Assembly (NCBI GenBank): GCA_024699005.1
Contig: JAILQN010000206.1
Span: 1-62,534, forward strand
Reading direction: 5' to 3'
Length of the DNA: 62,534 bases
Source of the DNA: Clostridia bacterium
GTDB taxonomy: Bacteria; Bacillota_A; Clostridia; Oscillospirales; Acutalibacteraceae
The translations under genes were made by a program, and so were the position numbers. Below are positions 18,399 to 27,699 of the stretch, piece after piece. The stretch's first letter is position 1, and each line of letters begins with the position of its first letter. The notes beneath the pieces were generated by a model that worked only from the letters and a program-made list of their open reading frames with translations, searched no databases and was not told where the DNA came from.

Positions 18399-19103
18399 TC
18401 ATTCCCACTTATATCCCGCGCCCCACACGGTAACAAGATAATCCGGATTTGACGGGTCGCGCTCGATTTTCTTTCTCAGACGGCGGATATTTACATCCAC
18501 GACCTTTTCTTCGCCGTAATACGAATCGCCCCAAACCTGCCGAAGAATGTCCGAACGGGAAAGCACCTTGCCCGGATTCCTGAAAAAATACTCCATTATC
18601 TGAAACTCGACTTGGGTCAGATCGGTCACTTTTTCACCGAACGCAAGAGTCCTTGTTCGCATATTCAGCTTAAAATTGCCTGAAGCCAGCACTTCACCGG
18701 AAGACGCCACGTTCTTCGCAGCCTCACGGCTTACCGATACTCTTCTGCATACAGATTCAACCCGCGCCATAAGCTCTGCTATCGAGAACGGTTTTACCAC
18801 ATAATCGTCTGCGCCTACGTTAAGCCCGTTGATCTTATCTGTCTCCTGCGTTCTGGCAGTCAGCATTATTATACCTACGACACTGTTTACGGACCGTATA
18901 TGAGCACAAACGTCCAGACCGTCTGCGCCTGGCATCATAATGTCCAGCAGGCAAACGTCAAAGCTGTCAGGATCTGCGTCAAACGCGTCTATGGCGTCCA
19001 GACCGTTTTCCGTTTCAATGACTTCAAAACCCGCTCTCTGCAGGTTTATTACAATAAACTCCCTGATCGAGGCTTCATCCTCGGCAATAAGAATTTTTTT
19101 CAT
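18399..19103 (-). CDS. OmpR/PhoB-family response regulator
   Basis: The 234-residue protein has an intact receiver: acidic pair in IAEDEAS (residues 5-11), the phosphorylation site Asp in FDVCLLDIMMPGADG (about 49-63), and the conserved Lys in DDYVVKPF. A C-terminal winged helix (about 135-234) ends in RLRKKIERDPSNPDYLVTV and GAGYKW. It would activate or repress genes when phosphorylated by the kinase encoded 4 bases downstream. It follows a lipoprotein gene by 12 bases, so the lipoprotein, regulator and kinase are probably one transcript. Confidence 0.96.
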   Translation of the reverse strand: MKKILIAEDEASIREFIVINLQRAGFEVIETENGLDAIDAFDADPDSFDVCLLDIMMPGADGLDVCAHIRSVNSVVGIIMLTARTQETDKINGLNVGADDYVVKPFSIAELMARVESVCRRVSVSREAAKNVASSGEVLASGNFKLNMRTRTLAFGEKVTDLTQVEFQIMEYFFRNPGKVLSRSDILRQVWGDSYYGEEKVVDVNIRRLRKKIERDPSNPDYLVTVWGAGYKWE

Positions 19104-19115
19104 AAGTCAAATGTC

Positions 19116-20492
19116 CTAAAAAAGAGAAAAGATTTTCGTGATAAGTTTGTCCTGAATACCGTATTCCACACCGTCATCGGTAATGTGCGAGACATAGGCG
19201 GTAGTCGCCGTGACGGCAAGCAGTCCGTCCGTTTTGCCGGCGTCTACAGCATCAACAGCGACTATGGAAAACAACACGTTGCCGTCCGAGTCCAGAATCT
19301 CGGTCATTCCCCTGTCCGGATAAATGTTGATCGTTGACCACTTAAGTATATCTTCGTCCCAGTTCAGAGAAAAACCGTCATAGCTGTTGATCACCGAAGA
19401 GGATATAGGCTCCAACATCCCGTCATCCTGCAATGTGCACCAGCTTGTCAGCGAAACGTTGCCGATGATACTGTCTTCTGCCGAAGCCTCGCCGCTTACA
19501 GACTCCTGAGTGGAGTAGATGAAACAGCCGTCCATAGTTGCAGAGACCGGTATTTCGAATAAGCCGTCCCGATTTACATCCGCGCAATATGGCGTTGTGG
19601 TACGCAACGTCGGACACACCGAAAAAGACTGAGCATTTATTTCAAATACCGGTTCCAGTGTCTTCTCGTCAGGATCACAGTAAAAAACCTCTGTAAAATA
19701 GCTTCCGTCTGCCGCTTCGTCAACAAACAGTCTGGTCTTGCCTTCTGATAAATCCGCCGATATTTTGTTGACGCTTGTCACGCCGGGATACAAAGAAGTC
19801 TTTGCCTGTATGCTCATGGCACTCGAACCGTTATTTTTGCCAAGCTCCAGAGCGACAAGCCCCGCACCGTCCGATTCTGATGCTTTATCTATAAGTGCAA
19901 TGATCAGTTCAGTAACATCATCATCATCCACATTCACTGGAAGCATACAGGAAAAGCTCTCGATGGCAGCCGCCTTATAACTCAGAATGCCCTCTTCATT
20001 GATTTCCGGACAATAAACGGTAAGAGTATTGCTGCTTTTGGAATCAAAATTTGACCATCCCACCAACAGCTCAGAGGTCCCGTCTCCATCCAGATCGTAA
20101 AACTCAATGGAATATATATTGCTGCCGTCTCCGGGGATATTGATGACAGGATGCCATGCGCCGTCCCTGAAATCGAGCATATACATATATACGCTCATCT
20201 CATCTATCGCCGGGGAGTAGAAAACAAAAGCCTCATCCATGCCGTCACCGTCGCAATCGTAGCGCACGTATGCGGAACGGTATGTTCCGGATGCAGGATA
20301 CCTGAGTATCTTTTCGCCCATATCCTGGACCGCGTCTTCAAAAGCGAGCTCCAGCGCCCCGTTCTCGCCGCTTATTCTGGGAGGCCTTATCAGGTTTTCA
20401 GAAGATTTGATTCTGAAATCACAACCGGACAGAATCCCCGCTGCAAATATAACTGCGGAAAGGAATATTGCTAAGGCTGTTGTTTTTTTCAT
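19116..20492 (-). CDS. Lipoprotein with FG-GAP/VCBS-like calcium-binding repeats
   Basis: This is a 458-residue exported lipoprotein. The signal peptide ends in a lipobox LSGC with the lipidated Cys at residue 24. At least three Asp-rich loops of the FG-GAP/VCBS or dockerin-like type are visible: DCDGDGMDEAF, DLDGDGTSELLVG and DVNRDGLFEIPVS. They suggest a calcium-stabilised beta-propeller on the outer face of the membrane. No enzyme motif is seen. It lies 6 bases behind cdaR and 12 bases ahead of the response regulator gene. A role as an accessory sensor for the downstream kinase is possible but not shown. Confidence 0.8.
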   Translation of the reverse strand: MKKTTALAIFLSAVIFAAGILSGCDFRIKSSENLIRPPRISGENGALELAFEDAVQDMGEKILRYPASGTYRSAYVRYDCDGDGMDEAFVFYSPAIDEMSVYMYMLDFRDGAWHPVINIPGDGSNIYSIEFYDLDGDGTSELLVGWSNFDSKSSNTLTVYCPEINEEGILSYKAAAIESFSCMLPVNVDDDDVTELIIALIDKASESDGAGLVALELGKNNGSSAMSIQAKTSLYPGVTSVNKISADLSEGKTRLFVDEAADGSYFTEVFYCDPDEKTLEPVFEINAQSFSVCPTLRTTTPYCADVNRDGLFEIPVSATMDGCFIYSTQESVSGEASAEDSIIGNVSLTSWCTLQDDGMLEPISSSVINSYDGFSLNWDEDILKWSTINIYPDRGMTEILDSDGNVLFSIVAVDAVDAGKTDGLLAVTATTAYVSHITDDGVEYGIQDKLITKIFSLF

Positions 20493-20498
20493 AAAACT

Positions 20499-21545
20499 TT
20501 ATTCACTCCCGGGCTCCTCTTCGACTCTGACAGTTACAGTAAAAACCGTATCGGGATCGGCAAAAGTCACTCCTTCAGGCAGATCGATTACTGATCCCGG
20601 AACCGTAAACTGATTCGATCCGTTCCTGATGCCGGAAAAAGCCGACGAAGGTATCTCGAGGGAAGAAAGCTCCATCGCAGTTTCGTTCCCGGTATCCACA
20701 TACACCTGAACGGTTTCAGGCGTCACGCTGATCTCGGGATCTCTTGATATAGTATCTGGCAAGTTTGCAACAACGTCAAACGTTTTAATCTGGCTGACAT
20801 TGATCACTGCATAATAATTCTCCAAATTGTCCACAGGAACATAATTATTGATTGCCACGGTCTCTGCCGCCGTATTTCCCTCAAAACCGAGAGTCAAAGG
20901 CAGGCTATCGGTCGATCTGAGGATATTGCCGCCGAATTCCACCGTACCGGAACAACGGATGATCTTTTCGATCTGCGAAGCCGGCCCCGAAGCAATAATC
21001 TCGGTCACCGGCAGATAGAACCCGTCATAACGGAAATCGTCCATGACATGATCTTGAAAGTCCGAGTCATCTATTTCGATCTTAAACGTCTTTTCCGCGC
21101 GTTTATCAAAATAAGCCTGGATCGTGGATATGGATTGGGAGCTTATGGCTATGTCGGCCGACTGATTTGTAAGAACCACGCGGACATTGAGCGTAAACAG
21201 TCCCGCGCCGGTAACGTTGTTCAGAGGCACATTGACCGTAAAATCCTCGGCGGAAAGCCTGCTCACAAGATACCTGGGGCCGGTCACGGTAACGTTGAAT
21301 CTATCGGCGCTCTGATTGAATATCTCAAATCCGCTGTCTTTGATTATCTCATTATTGATATCGATCCGGATCGGTATATCGTTTATGACGTAGGACTCGT
21401 CGGGACTGGCATACATCGCCACGCCCACCCAGATAAAAAAAGCTATAATAAGCGACATGACAAAAACGAATTTGTTATTGTCTATCAGGCCTTTTAATAC
21501 CGGCAGACGCGTCGTTCCGGATGATACGCTTTTGTTGTTATCCAT
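20499..21545 (-). CDS. cdaR: YbbR-domain regulator of diadenylate cyclase
   Basis: The 348-residue protein has one N-terminal membrane helix (near residues 28-46, VFVMSLIIAFFIWVGVAMYA) and several extracytoplasmic YbbR repeats, marked by recurring SQIEKI and VPVDNL-type segments. In Firmicutes CdaR binds and modulates CdaA from outside the membrane. Its ATG overlaps cdaA by eight bases. The third usual member of this operon, glmM, is not found here; a lipoprotein gene follows instead. Confidence 0.93.
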   Translation of the reverse strand: MDNNKSVSSGTTRLPVLKGLIDNNKFVFVMSLIIAFFIWVGVAMYASPDESYVINDIPIRIDINNEIIKDSGFEIFNQSADRFNVTVTGPRYLVSRLSAEDFTVNVPLNNVTGAGLFTLNVRVVLTNQSADIAISSQSISTIQAYFDKRAEKTFKIEIDDSDFQDHVMDDFRYDGFYLPVTEIIASGPASQIEKIIRCSGTVEFGGNILRSTDSLPLTLGFEGNTAAETVAINNYVPVDNLENYYAVINVSQIKTFDVVANLPDTISRDPEISVTPETVQVYVDTGNETAMELSSLEIPSSAFSGIRNGSNQFTVPGSVIDLPEGVTFADPDTVFTVTVRVEEEPGSE

Positions 21546-22446
21546 TCCGGTCTCCTTCTTTCTTTTTGATCCGGGAAAACAGTCCGGTGCGTTTGCCTGC
21601 GTCTTCCGGCTTTATGAGCAGGTCGATAAGTCTTTCACGAAGCTCGCCGTCGGTAAGCCCCCTGTCGAGTTTTCCGTCCACGGCTATGGATATTATTCCG
21701 GTCTCTTCGCTTATAACGACCGCTACGGCATCGGAATGCAGACTTACCTCCAGGGCAGCGCGATGCCGCGTACCCACATGATCGGTTATCAGGTTCTTTT
21801 CATTCTTCAGAGGAACAACGCACCTTGCCGCCATGATCCGGTTATTGTCAATCACTATAGCGCCGTCATGCAGAGCAGATTTCGGAAAGAATACACTCAT
21901 AAGCATATCGGTATTGACAACGGAATCGATCCTGACCGCTTTTTCCGTCATATCCCCCAGAAGAGAATCCCGCTGGAATATGATCAGCGATCCGACTTTT
22001 TGCTCGCTCATCATGCTGCACGCACGGCACACGCTGTTGATCGTATCAAATGTGGCGTTGGTATCCCCCCCGGATGAAAACAGTCCCTTCAGCATCGACG
22101 GCGCATTGCGCTGCCCGAGTCTCTCAAGGGACTGTCTCAGCTCATCCGAAAACAGCACGACCAATATAAGCAACATATTACCGAGCAGAGAATTGAAGAT
22201 GAATTTACTCGCTTTCATCTGCAGAGCGTATACCACACCATACAGTACCACAACGAACACTATGCCCTTTATGATCTGGATCGACTGCGATTTGCGCAGC
22301 TGAACGATAAGCGCGTAAACGACAACGGCGACAAACAGGATATCCAGAATGTCGTTGATTGTATTAAGCGAGCTGACCGCTCCTGTAAACCTCAGCCACG
22401 TGGTCCGGAATGATTCGGCCATGTCGGAAAAGTTGAAAATGTTCAT
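21538..22446 (-). CDS. cdaA: Diadenylate cyclase (c-di-AMP synthase)
   Basis: The 302-residue protein makes cyclic di-AMP from two ATP. Three membrane helices lie within residues 30-105, then a short coiled linker, then the DAC domain with the catalytic DGA at 194-196 and the RHR motif at 227-229 ([12 protein letters not shown]). Both are intact. It overlaps ispF by four bases (ATGA) and cdaR by eight. c-di-AMP in Firmicutes controls potassium and osmolyte transport and cell-wall stress responses. Confidence 0.96.
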   Translation of the reverse strand: MNIFNFSDMAESFRTTWLRFTGAVSSLNTINDILDILFVAVVVYALIVQLRKSQSIQIIKGIVFVVVLYGVVYALQMKASKFIFNSLLGNMLLILVVLFSDELRQSLERLGQRNAPSMLKGLFSSGGDTNATFDTINSVCRACSMMSEQKVGSLIIFQRDSLLGDMTEKAVRIDSVVNTDMLMSVFFPKSALHDGAIVIDNNRIMAARCVVPLKNEKNLITDHVGTRHRAALEVSLHSDAVAVVISEETGIISIAVDGKLDRGLTDGELRERLIDLLIKPEDAGKRTGLFSRIKKKEGDRNG

Positions 22447-22922
22447 GATTCTTTATCTATTACACATACGGCGTGAGCTGCTATACCCTCCAGCCTGCCG
22501 GTGAAACCCAGCCTCTCCTCTGTCGTTGCCTTAACATTCACGCAATTTCTGTCAACGCCGCAGACAAATGCAATGTTTTCCGCCATTTTATCGGTCAGAG
22601 CTCCCAGTTTCGGTTCCTGAGCAATGACCGTTGCGTCTATATTGCCGACCGTATAGTTACTGTGCTTCAGAAGATCCGCAACTTCGCGCAAAAGCAGCAT
22701 ACTGTCGATACCCCTGTATTTTTCATCCGAATCGGGAAAATGCCTGCCTATATCGCCGAGAGCGGCTGCTCCGAGGAGGGCGTCACAAACGGCGTGCAGC
22801 AGCACGTCCGCATCGGAATGCCCTAGAAGCCCGAATTTATAATCTATTCTGACTCCGCCGATTATCAGATCACGCCCCTCGCAGAACCGATGAACGTCGT
22901 AACCGTGACCTATTCTTATCAT
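22443..22922 (-). CDS. ispF: 2-C-methyl-D-erythritol 2,4-cyclodiphosphate synthase
   Basis: This is an MEP-pathway enzyme for isoprenoid precursors. With the start at 22922 the product is 159 residues and begins [13 protein letters not shown], the family N-terminus. The metal ligands D9, H11 and H43 are present, and [15 protein letters not shown] near 134-148 closes the CMP-binding site. This start overlaps the aminotransferase stop by four bases (ATGA). The ispD gene often found beside it is absent. Confidence 0.96.
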   Translation of the reverse strand: MIRIGHGYDVHRFCEGRDLIIGGVRIDYKFGLLGHSDADVLLHAVCDALLGAAALGDIGRHFPDSDEKYRGIDSMLLLREVADLLKHSNYTVGNIDATVIAQEPKLGALTDKMAENIAFVCGVDRNCVNVKATTEERLGFTGRLEGIAAHAVCVIDKES

Positions 22923-24190
22923 ACCAGAAGAGCCTCCGCAGCAGCGATTTTCACAGCGGTACACAAAAGCTCGGTAGCAGTCTTAAGCTCTGCGACAGAC
23001 GGATATGACGGCGCAAGTCTGATGACGGAATCATCCGGGTCTTTGCCGTAAGGGAAAGCCGCGCCGACTTTTGTAAGGGTAAGTCCGGCGTCCGCGCATA
23101 ACTGACCCACGTGTTTTGCCGACCCCAGATCAACACTCAGGGTAATAAAATATCCGCCGTTAGGCTTATACCACGAGGCTATACCCAGACCGCCGAGCTC
23201 TTTTTCAAGCGTTTCGGCAATGATATCGAATTTCGGCCGAAGTATAGCTGCGTGACGCTCCATCTGACACCGGACGGCATCCATATCGGGCAGAGCTCTT
23301 ACGTGGCGGAGTTGATTGATCTTATCAAAAGAGATGATCTGGATCCCCATCCGGGCAAGTATCTCACGGGTATTGGCGTCTGACGCCGCTATGCAGGAAA
23401 TACCCGCGCCGGCAAATGTGACCTTCGAGGTGGAAGCGAATTCCACAAAAAGATCCTCGTTTCCGTTTTCAGCGGAGAGTGAAAGAATATCAGGCAGATA
23501 GTCGCCCGTTCCGTACAGATCATGCACAACGTACGCGTTGTCCCATATACAGCGGAAATCCGGCGCGGCGGGCTTCAAAGCTGCCAAACGCCTGCATGTT
23601 TCTTCCGAATAGGTATATCCGTTCGGATTTGAGTATTTCGGCACGCAGAACATACTTTTGACCATCGGATCGCGAACAAGCTGTTCCACCATGTCCATAT
23701 CCGGACCGTTTTTATCGATCGGGACGCACAGCATCTCCAGTCCCAGATATTCGGCTATTGCAAAATGCCTGTCGTAACCGGGAGTCACGGCGATTATTTT
23801 TACTTTGCCCTGTTTCACCCACGGATCATGACCGCCGATTCCGGAAAACATGCACTGACACAGAAAATCAAACATGAGTTCAAGGCTCGAATTGCCGCCT
23901 ATGATTATTTTTTCCGGTACGGTGTCAAGTATTCCGGCAAACAGTTTTTTAGCGCAGGAAAGCCCCGAAATCTCGCCGTAGTTGCGGGTATCCACGCCGT
24001 TTTCGTCGATATAGCTGCCTGTTCCGGCAGTATCCATAATCTCCTCAACCGTATCAAGCTGTTCAGGCGACGGCTTTCCACGCGCCATATTTATGGACAA
24101 TCCGGAATTTTTGAATTCCATGTACCGTTTTTTTTCGTTTTCCAAAAAGAACTCCAGCTCTTTTACAGAGCATGATTTCAGCCCGGTCAT
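22919..24190 (-). CDS. Aspartate aminotransferase-like PLP enzyme (PF12897 type)
   Basis: The fold-type I aminotransferase of about 423 residues belongs to the group that includes corynebacterial AspT, recognised by [13 protein letters not shown] near residues 33-45. PLP would be bound by the Lys in [23 protein letters not shown] and the conserved [12 protein letters not shown] supply the ring-stacking and phosphate-side residues. The likely reaction is aspartate plus 2-oxoglutarate to oxaloacetate plus glutamate. Two starts are possible, 24196 and 24190; the latter has GGGGG at better spacing. It is the first gene of the long minus-strand block, so a promoter upstream may drive ispF, cdaA and cdaR as well. 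Confidence 0.88.
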   Translation of the reverse strand: MTGLKSCSVKELEFFLENEKKRYMEFKNSGLSINMARGKPSPEQLDTVEEIMDTAGTGSYIDENGVDTRNYGEISGLSCAKKLFAGILDTVPEKIIIGGNSSLELMFDFLCQCMFSGIGGHDPWVKQGKVKIIAVTPGYDRHFAIAEYLGLEMLCVPIDKNGPDMDMVEQLVRDPMVKSMFCVPKYSNPNGYTYSEETCRRLAALKPAAPDFRCIWDNAYVVHDLYGTGDYLPDILSLSAENGNEDLFVEFASTSKVTFAGAGISCIAASDANTREILARMGIQIISFDKINQLRHVRALPDMDAVRCQMERHAAILRPKFDIIAETLEKELGGLGIASWYKPNGGYFITLSVDLGSAKHVGQLCADAGLTLTKVGAAFPYGKDPDDSVIRLAPSYPSVAELKTATELLCTAVKIAAAEALLV

Positions 24191-24223
24191 GTACATTTGC
24201 CCCCTTTTTCAATAAACTAATTT

Positions 24224-24252
24224 ATAATATCATATTACCAAGCTTTAAACAA
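24224..24252 (-). promoter_or_regulatory. Probable promoter of the aminotransferase-ispF-cdaAR block
   Basis: On the minus strand TTGTTT and TATTAT are separated by exactly 17 bases, in an AT-rich region 34 bases upstream of the aminotransferase start codon. It is the only reasonable sigma-A site before this run of genes. Confidence 0.5.
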
Positions 24253-24299
24253 GATTTATTATAAAAAAACTTTTTGGTTTGTAGTATTAATAAAAAGTA

Positions 24300-24328
24300 T
24301 GGACAAAAAATAAAAATTCTTATATAAT
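24300..24328 (+). promoter_or_regulatory. Sigma-A promoter of the GH2 operon
   Basis: TGGACA (24300-24305), a 17-base spacer and a perfect TATAAT (24323-24328). It leaves a leader of about 58 bases before the GH2 start, ending in a strong GGAGGAGG ribosome binding site. Nothing like a cre or repressor palindrome stands out. Confidence 0.85.
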
Positions 24329-24392
24329 TGAAAAATCAAATCTCGTTGTTTTATATTTTATCTCTATATTTTTTTCGGAGGAGGATTTTATT

Positions 24393-26171
24393 ATGTTAAC
24401 TCCATTTTCCGCACAGCTTGACAAAAGTCTGCCGCTTAACGACTATCCGCGTCCGCAGCTTGAGCGACCGCATTGGCTCAATCTGAACGGTCAATGGGAT
24501 TATGCCATTCTCGGAACCGACTCATCCGTTCCACATGATTTTCACGGAAAAATCACAGTCCCGTTCGCGGTGGAATCGGAGCTTTCAGGCGTCGGCAGAG
24601 CCCTCTCGCCTATCGAGAGGCTTTGGTACAGGCGTTTTTTCACAATACCGTCCCACTTCGGCAAAAAAAATGTGATCCTGCACTTTGGCGCTGTTGACTG
24701 GCAGACTGACGTATATCTGAACGGTTCCAAGATAGGGTCCCACACAGGCGGTTACAACGCTTTTTCATTCGACATAACCGAATACCTCAAAAAAGGCGAT
24801 AACGAACTTGTCGTATCAGTCACCGACCCGACCGACGAAGGACCTCAGCAGCGAGGGAAACAGGCGCTCAGATCTCACGGATTCTGGTATACAGGTACGT
24901 CCGGAATCTGGCAGACAGTCTGGTTGGAGCCCGTATCCGCGGAACACATAGATTCGGTAAGCCTCACACCGGATATCGATGCCGGTATTATCAGGGTCAG
25001 AACAAGATCTTCGGGGACTTCCGATTTAACCCTGACCGCTCAGATCTTTGACGGCGACAGGGAAATAATCAAACGCAAGATCACCGCAGATGACGCCATA
25101 GCTGTTCCGGACGCTAAACTCTGGAGTCCGGAAACCCCGTTCCTGTATAATATGACTTTGACGATGCGGTCCGGCAGACGCATTGTCGATACAGTCAGAA
25201 CATATTTCGGCATGCGCAAATTCAGCATGGAAGTTGCGGATGACGGCTATCAGCGGATCTTCCTGAACAATAAACCTTATTTCCAGACCGGTCTGCTCGA
25301 TCAGGGATATTGGCCGGACGGAGGCATGACAGCGCCGACAGACGAAGCGATGATATTCGACATCTCCGAGATGAAGCAACTGGGTTTCAACATGCTGCGC
25401 AAACACATCAAGGTAGAACCTCTTCGCTGGTATTACCACTGCGACCGCCTCGGCATGCTCGTGTGGCAGGATATGGTCTCGGGCGGAAAGGCACTTGATC
25501 CGATTACCGCGGGTGCGATCCCGAACGTTCAGGGCATTTTCAGTCCCGTAGCAAACTTCAGCATGAAAGATGACAAATACGTGCTGTTCCATCGGGACAA
25601 ACCGGAATGGCGCGAAATGTTCCGCCGCGAGATGCAGGATACGGTCAAAGAGCTTTACAACGTCGTCTCCATCTGCGTATGGGTACCCTTCAACGAGGGG
25701 TGGGGACAGTTTGACGCTGTCGACATTTCCGAGGAATTGAAGGAGACCGACCCGTCACGTCTTATCGATCACGCTTCAGGCTGGTACGATCAGGGCGCCG
25801 GCGATTTCCGTTCTATCCACCGTTACATTCTTCCGCTCCAGATACCCAGGCAGGATCTGAACAGAGCGTTCGTGCTTTCAGAATTCGGCGGATACTCCCG
25901 TATTGTTGAGGGACACGTATGGAACCGAAAGAAATCATTCGGCTATATCATGTTCAAAGACAGTGAAAACCTATCAAAAGCGTTCGGAAAACTCTATGAG
26001 AAACAGATAATACCGGCAGTAAAAAAAGGACTTGCCGCATGCGTTTACACACAGGTCTCCGACGTTGAATTTGAGGTCAACGGCATCTACACTTACGACA
26101 GGCAGCATCTCAAGATCGACGAGGGGGTCATAAAATCAGTCAACAAAAAACTCAAAGCCAATAACAGATAA
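24393..26171 (+). CDS. Intracellular glycoside hydrolase family 2
   Basis: This 592-residue retaining glycosidase has the three-part GH2 core: sugar-binding jelly roll (about 25-185, RLWYRRFFTIP, then GYNAFSFDIT), an Ig-like domain (about 190-275) and a TIM barrel (about 280-590). The acid/base Glu is E435 in PFNEGWGQ and the nucleophile is E497 in LSEFGGYS. No signal peptide is present, so it acts on sugars taken up by the transporter encoded 13 bases downstream. GH2 includes beta-galactosidases, beta-glucuronidases and beta-mannosidases; the sequence alone does not choose between them. It is shorter than LacZ and has no extra C-terminal domains. Confidence 0.93.
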   Translation: MLTPFSAQLDKSLPLNDYPRPQLERPHWLNLNGQWDYAILGTDSSVPHDFHGKITVPFAVESELSGVGRALSPIERLWYRRFFTIPSHFGKKNVILHFGAVDWQTDVYLNGSKIGSHTGGYNAFSFDITEYLKKGDNELVVSVTDPTDEGPQQRGKQALRSHGFWYTGTSGIWQTVWLEPVSAEHIDSVSLTPDIDAGIIRVRTRSSGTSDLTLTAQIFDGDREIIKRKITADDAIAVPDAKLWSPETPFLYNMTLTMRSGRRIVDTVRTYFGMRKFSMEVADDGYQRIFLNNKPYFQTGLLDQGYWPDGGMTAPTDEAMIFDISEMKQLGFNMLRKHIKVEPLRWYYHCDRLGMLVWQDMVSGGKALDPITAGAIPNVQGIFSPVANFSMKDDKYVLFHRDKPEWREMFRREMQDTVKELYNVVSICVWVPFNEGWGQFDAVDISEELKETDPSRLIDHASGWYDQGAGDFRSIHRYILPLQIPRQDLNRAFVLSEFGGYSRIVEGHVWNRKKSFGYIMFKDSENLSKAFGKLYEKQIIPAVKKGLAACVYTQVSDVEFEVNGIYTYDRQHLKIDEGVIKSVNKKLKANNR

Positions 26172-26184
26172 AGGAATATCAACT

Positions 26185-27699
26185 ATGACCAAACTTAAAG
26201 AAATGAAAATGTGGGGCAAGAATCTTGACCCCCACTCACCGCTTGAAAACCAACGCAATGTTACCCTGCTTGAATATATCAGCATCTGCATTGCGAGGAT
26301 CGGCGGCATGCTTGTCACCACCGTAACGGGTACGCTTGCGGTCGCATACGGACATGAGCTTTACTATGGCTCCATCGGTATGGACGCGGACCGAATCGCC
26401 GACGTAAATGCTGTACAGACGACGCTTACACAGATCGTGGGTATCCTTGCCACGCTCCTGTCAGCTGTTATAGTACAGCGATGGCACACCAAATGGGGCA
26501 GATACCGCCAGTGGTATCTGATCTGCCTTATCCCGGTATTCATCCAGACTGTTCTGTATTTCTACATCCCACAGGGCTGGAGCGAGAACGCCATGATATG
26601 GTTCAAGTACAGTTTAGCCGTATTCACGACCGCGGTCACCACTTTCAACAACCTCGGTCAGCAGATACCGCAGGTCATCTCCCCCAATCAGAAAGAAAAG
26701 AAATCCATAGCGACTCTTTGGCAGCTGAGCTATTACATCGGATACGGCGGGGCGTATATCTATATATTCGTATACGGCGAGATAAGCAAAAACAAATACG
26801 CGATGTACGTATCGGCTGCGGTCGTCGGCGCAGTCATATCCGTTGTGGGCAACGTCATGTGCGCCCTGTTCTGCCGCGAAAGGATAGAACTGCCGAAGAA
26901 AGAGAAAGTCAAGATCTCCGGCGCGCTTTTCAAGCTGTTCAAATACCGCAATTACAGGGCTTACTATTATATGCAGTGGGCAAACTGCCTTGCGATGCTG
27001 GGCAAGATGACCACATACCTCGTTGCGATAACTGTCGGTTCATCCAAGAACATACTGCTTACGATACCTTCCGCCGCGGGTACGGTGATCGGCAACGTCA
27101 TAACGGCCAAGGTTTCCAAAAAATACGAGCCCACAAAGCTTCTCAGATTCTGCGGTATATATTCCATGGCCTGCGCTATCATCATATTTGCGACCTGCGG
27201 CATCCAGTCGGCAAAAGGCATTTACTTCTTTGAGGGATGGAACAGTATTTTTTTCTATCTTTTCTACTTCCTTTTCGGCGTCGGTATTGGCGTACAGGAG
27301 CTCTCGACCTCTCATTTCACAGTAGAATTCAACGATTACCTTGAGTGGGAAACCGGGCAGAGACTGGAAGCCATTCACGGCGTCGTGCCCGGCTGGCTGA
27401 CCGCTTTCCTCAACTATATCAAGGAGCTTCTGATCCCCTATATGCTTGCGTGGACAGGCTATAAATCATCCCAGACCGGAGACCTGGTGGAAACAATGCA
27501 GGCTGAGCCCGGCTATCTCAAGACCTGCATGTGGTTACTCGCGTTCCTTGTGTTCGGATACGCCATAGCAAACCTTATCAAGGCGATAGTCCTTAAATTC
27601 CTTTACGACGTGGAGGGAGAGAAAAAGGTACAGATGTACGAGGATCTCTCCAAGATGAGAATCGAGCGTCACTCGGAGAATGAGGAGACTGCACAATGA
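26185..27699 (+). CDS. GPH-family glycoside/cation symporter (MFS)
   Basis: This 504-residue, about 12-helix transporter belongs to the glycoside-pentoside-hexuronide family. The cytoplasmic QRWHTKWGRYRQW segment (about residues 98-110) is the family loop after helix 2. A tryptophan-rich aromatic signature (FLNYIKELLIPYMLAW) appears in the second half. It lies 13 bases behind GH2 and overlaps the following phosphoesterase by four bases (ATGA), so the three are one operon. Import of a glycoside or hexuronide that GH2 then cleaves is the simplest reading. Confidence 0.88.
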   Translation: MTKLKEMKMWGKNLDPHSPLENQRNVTLLEYISICIARIGGMLVTTVTGTLAVAYGHELYYGSIGMDADRIADVNAVQTTLTQIVGILATLLSAVIVQRWHTKWGRYRQWYLICLIPVFIQTVLYFYIPQGWSENAMIWFKYSLAVFTTAVTTFNNLGQQIPQVISPNQKEKKSIATLWQLSYYIGYGGAYIYIFVYGEISKNKYAMYVSAAVVGAVISVVGNVMCALFCRERIELPKKEKVKISGALFKLFKYRNYRAYYYMQWANCLAMLGKMTTYLVAITVGSSKNILLTIPSAAGTVIGNVITAKVSKKYEPTKLLRFCGIYSMACAIIIFATCGIQSAKGIYFFEGWNSIFFYLFYFLFGVGIGVQELSTSHFTVEFNDYLEWETGQRLEAIHGVVPGWLTAFLNYIKELLIPYMLAWTGYKSSQTGDLVETMQAEPGYLKTCMWLLAFLVFGYAIANLIKAIVLKFLYDVEGEKKVQMYEDLSKMRIERHSENEETAQ

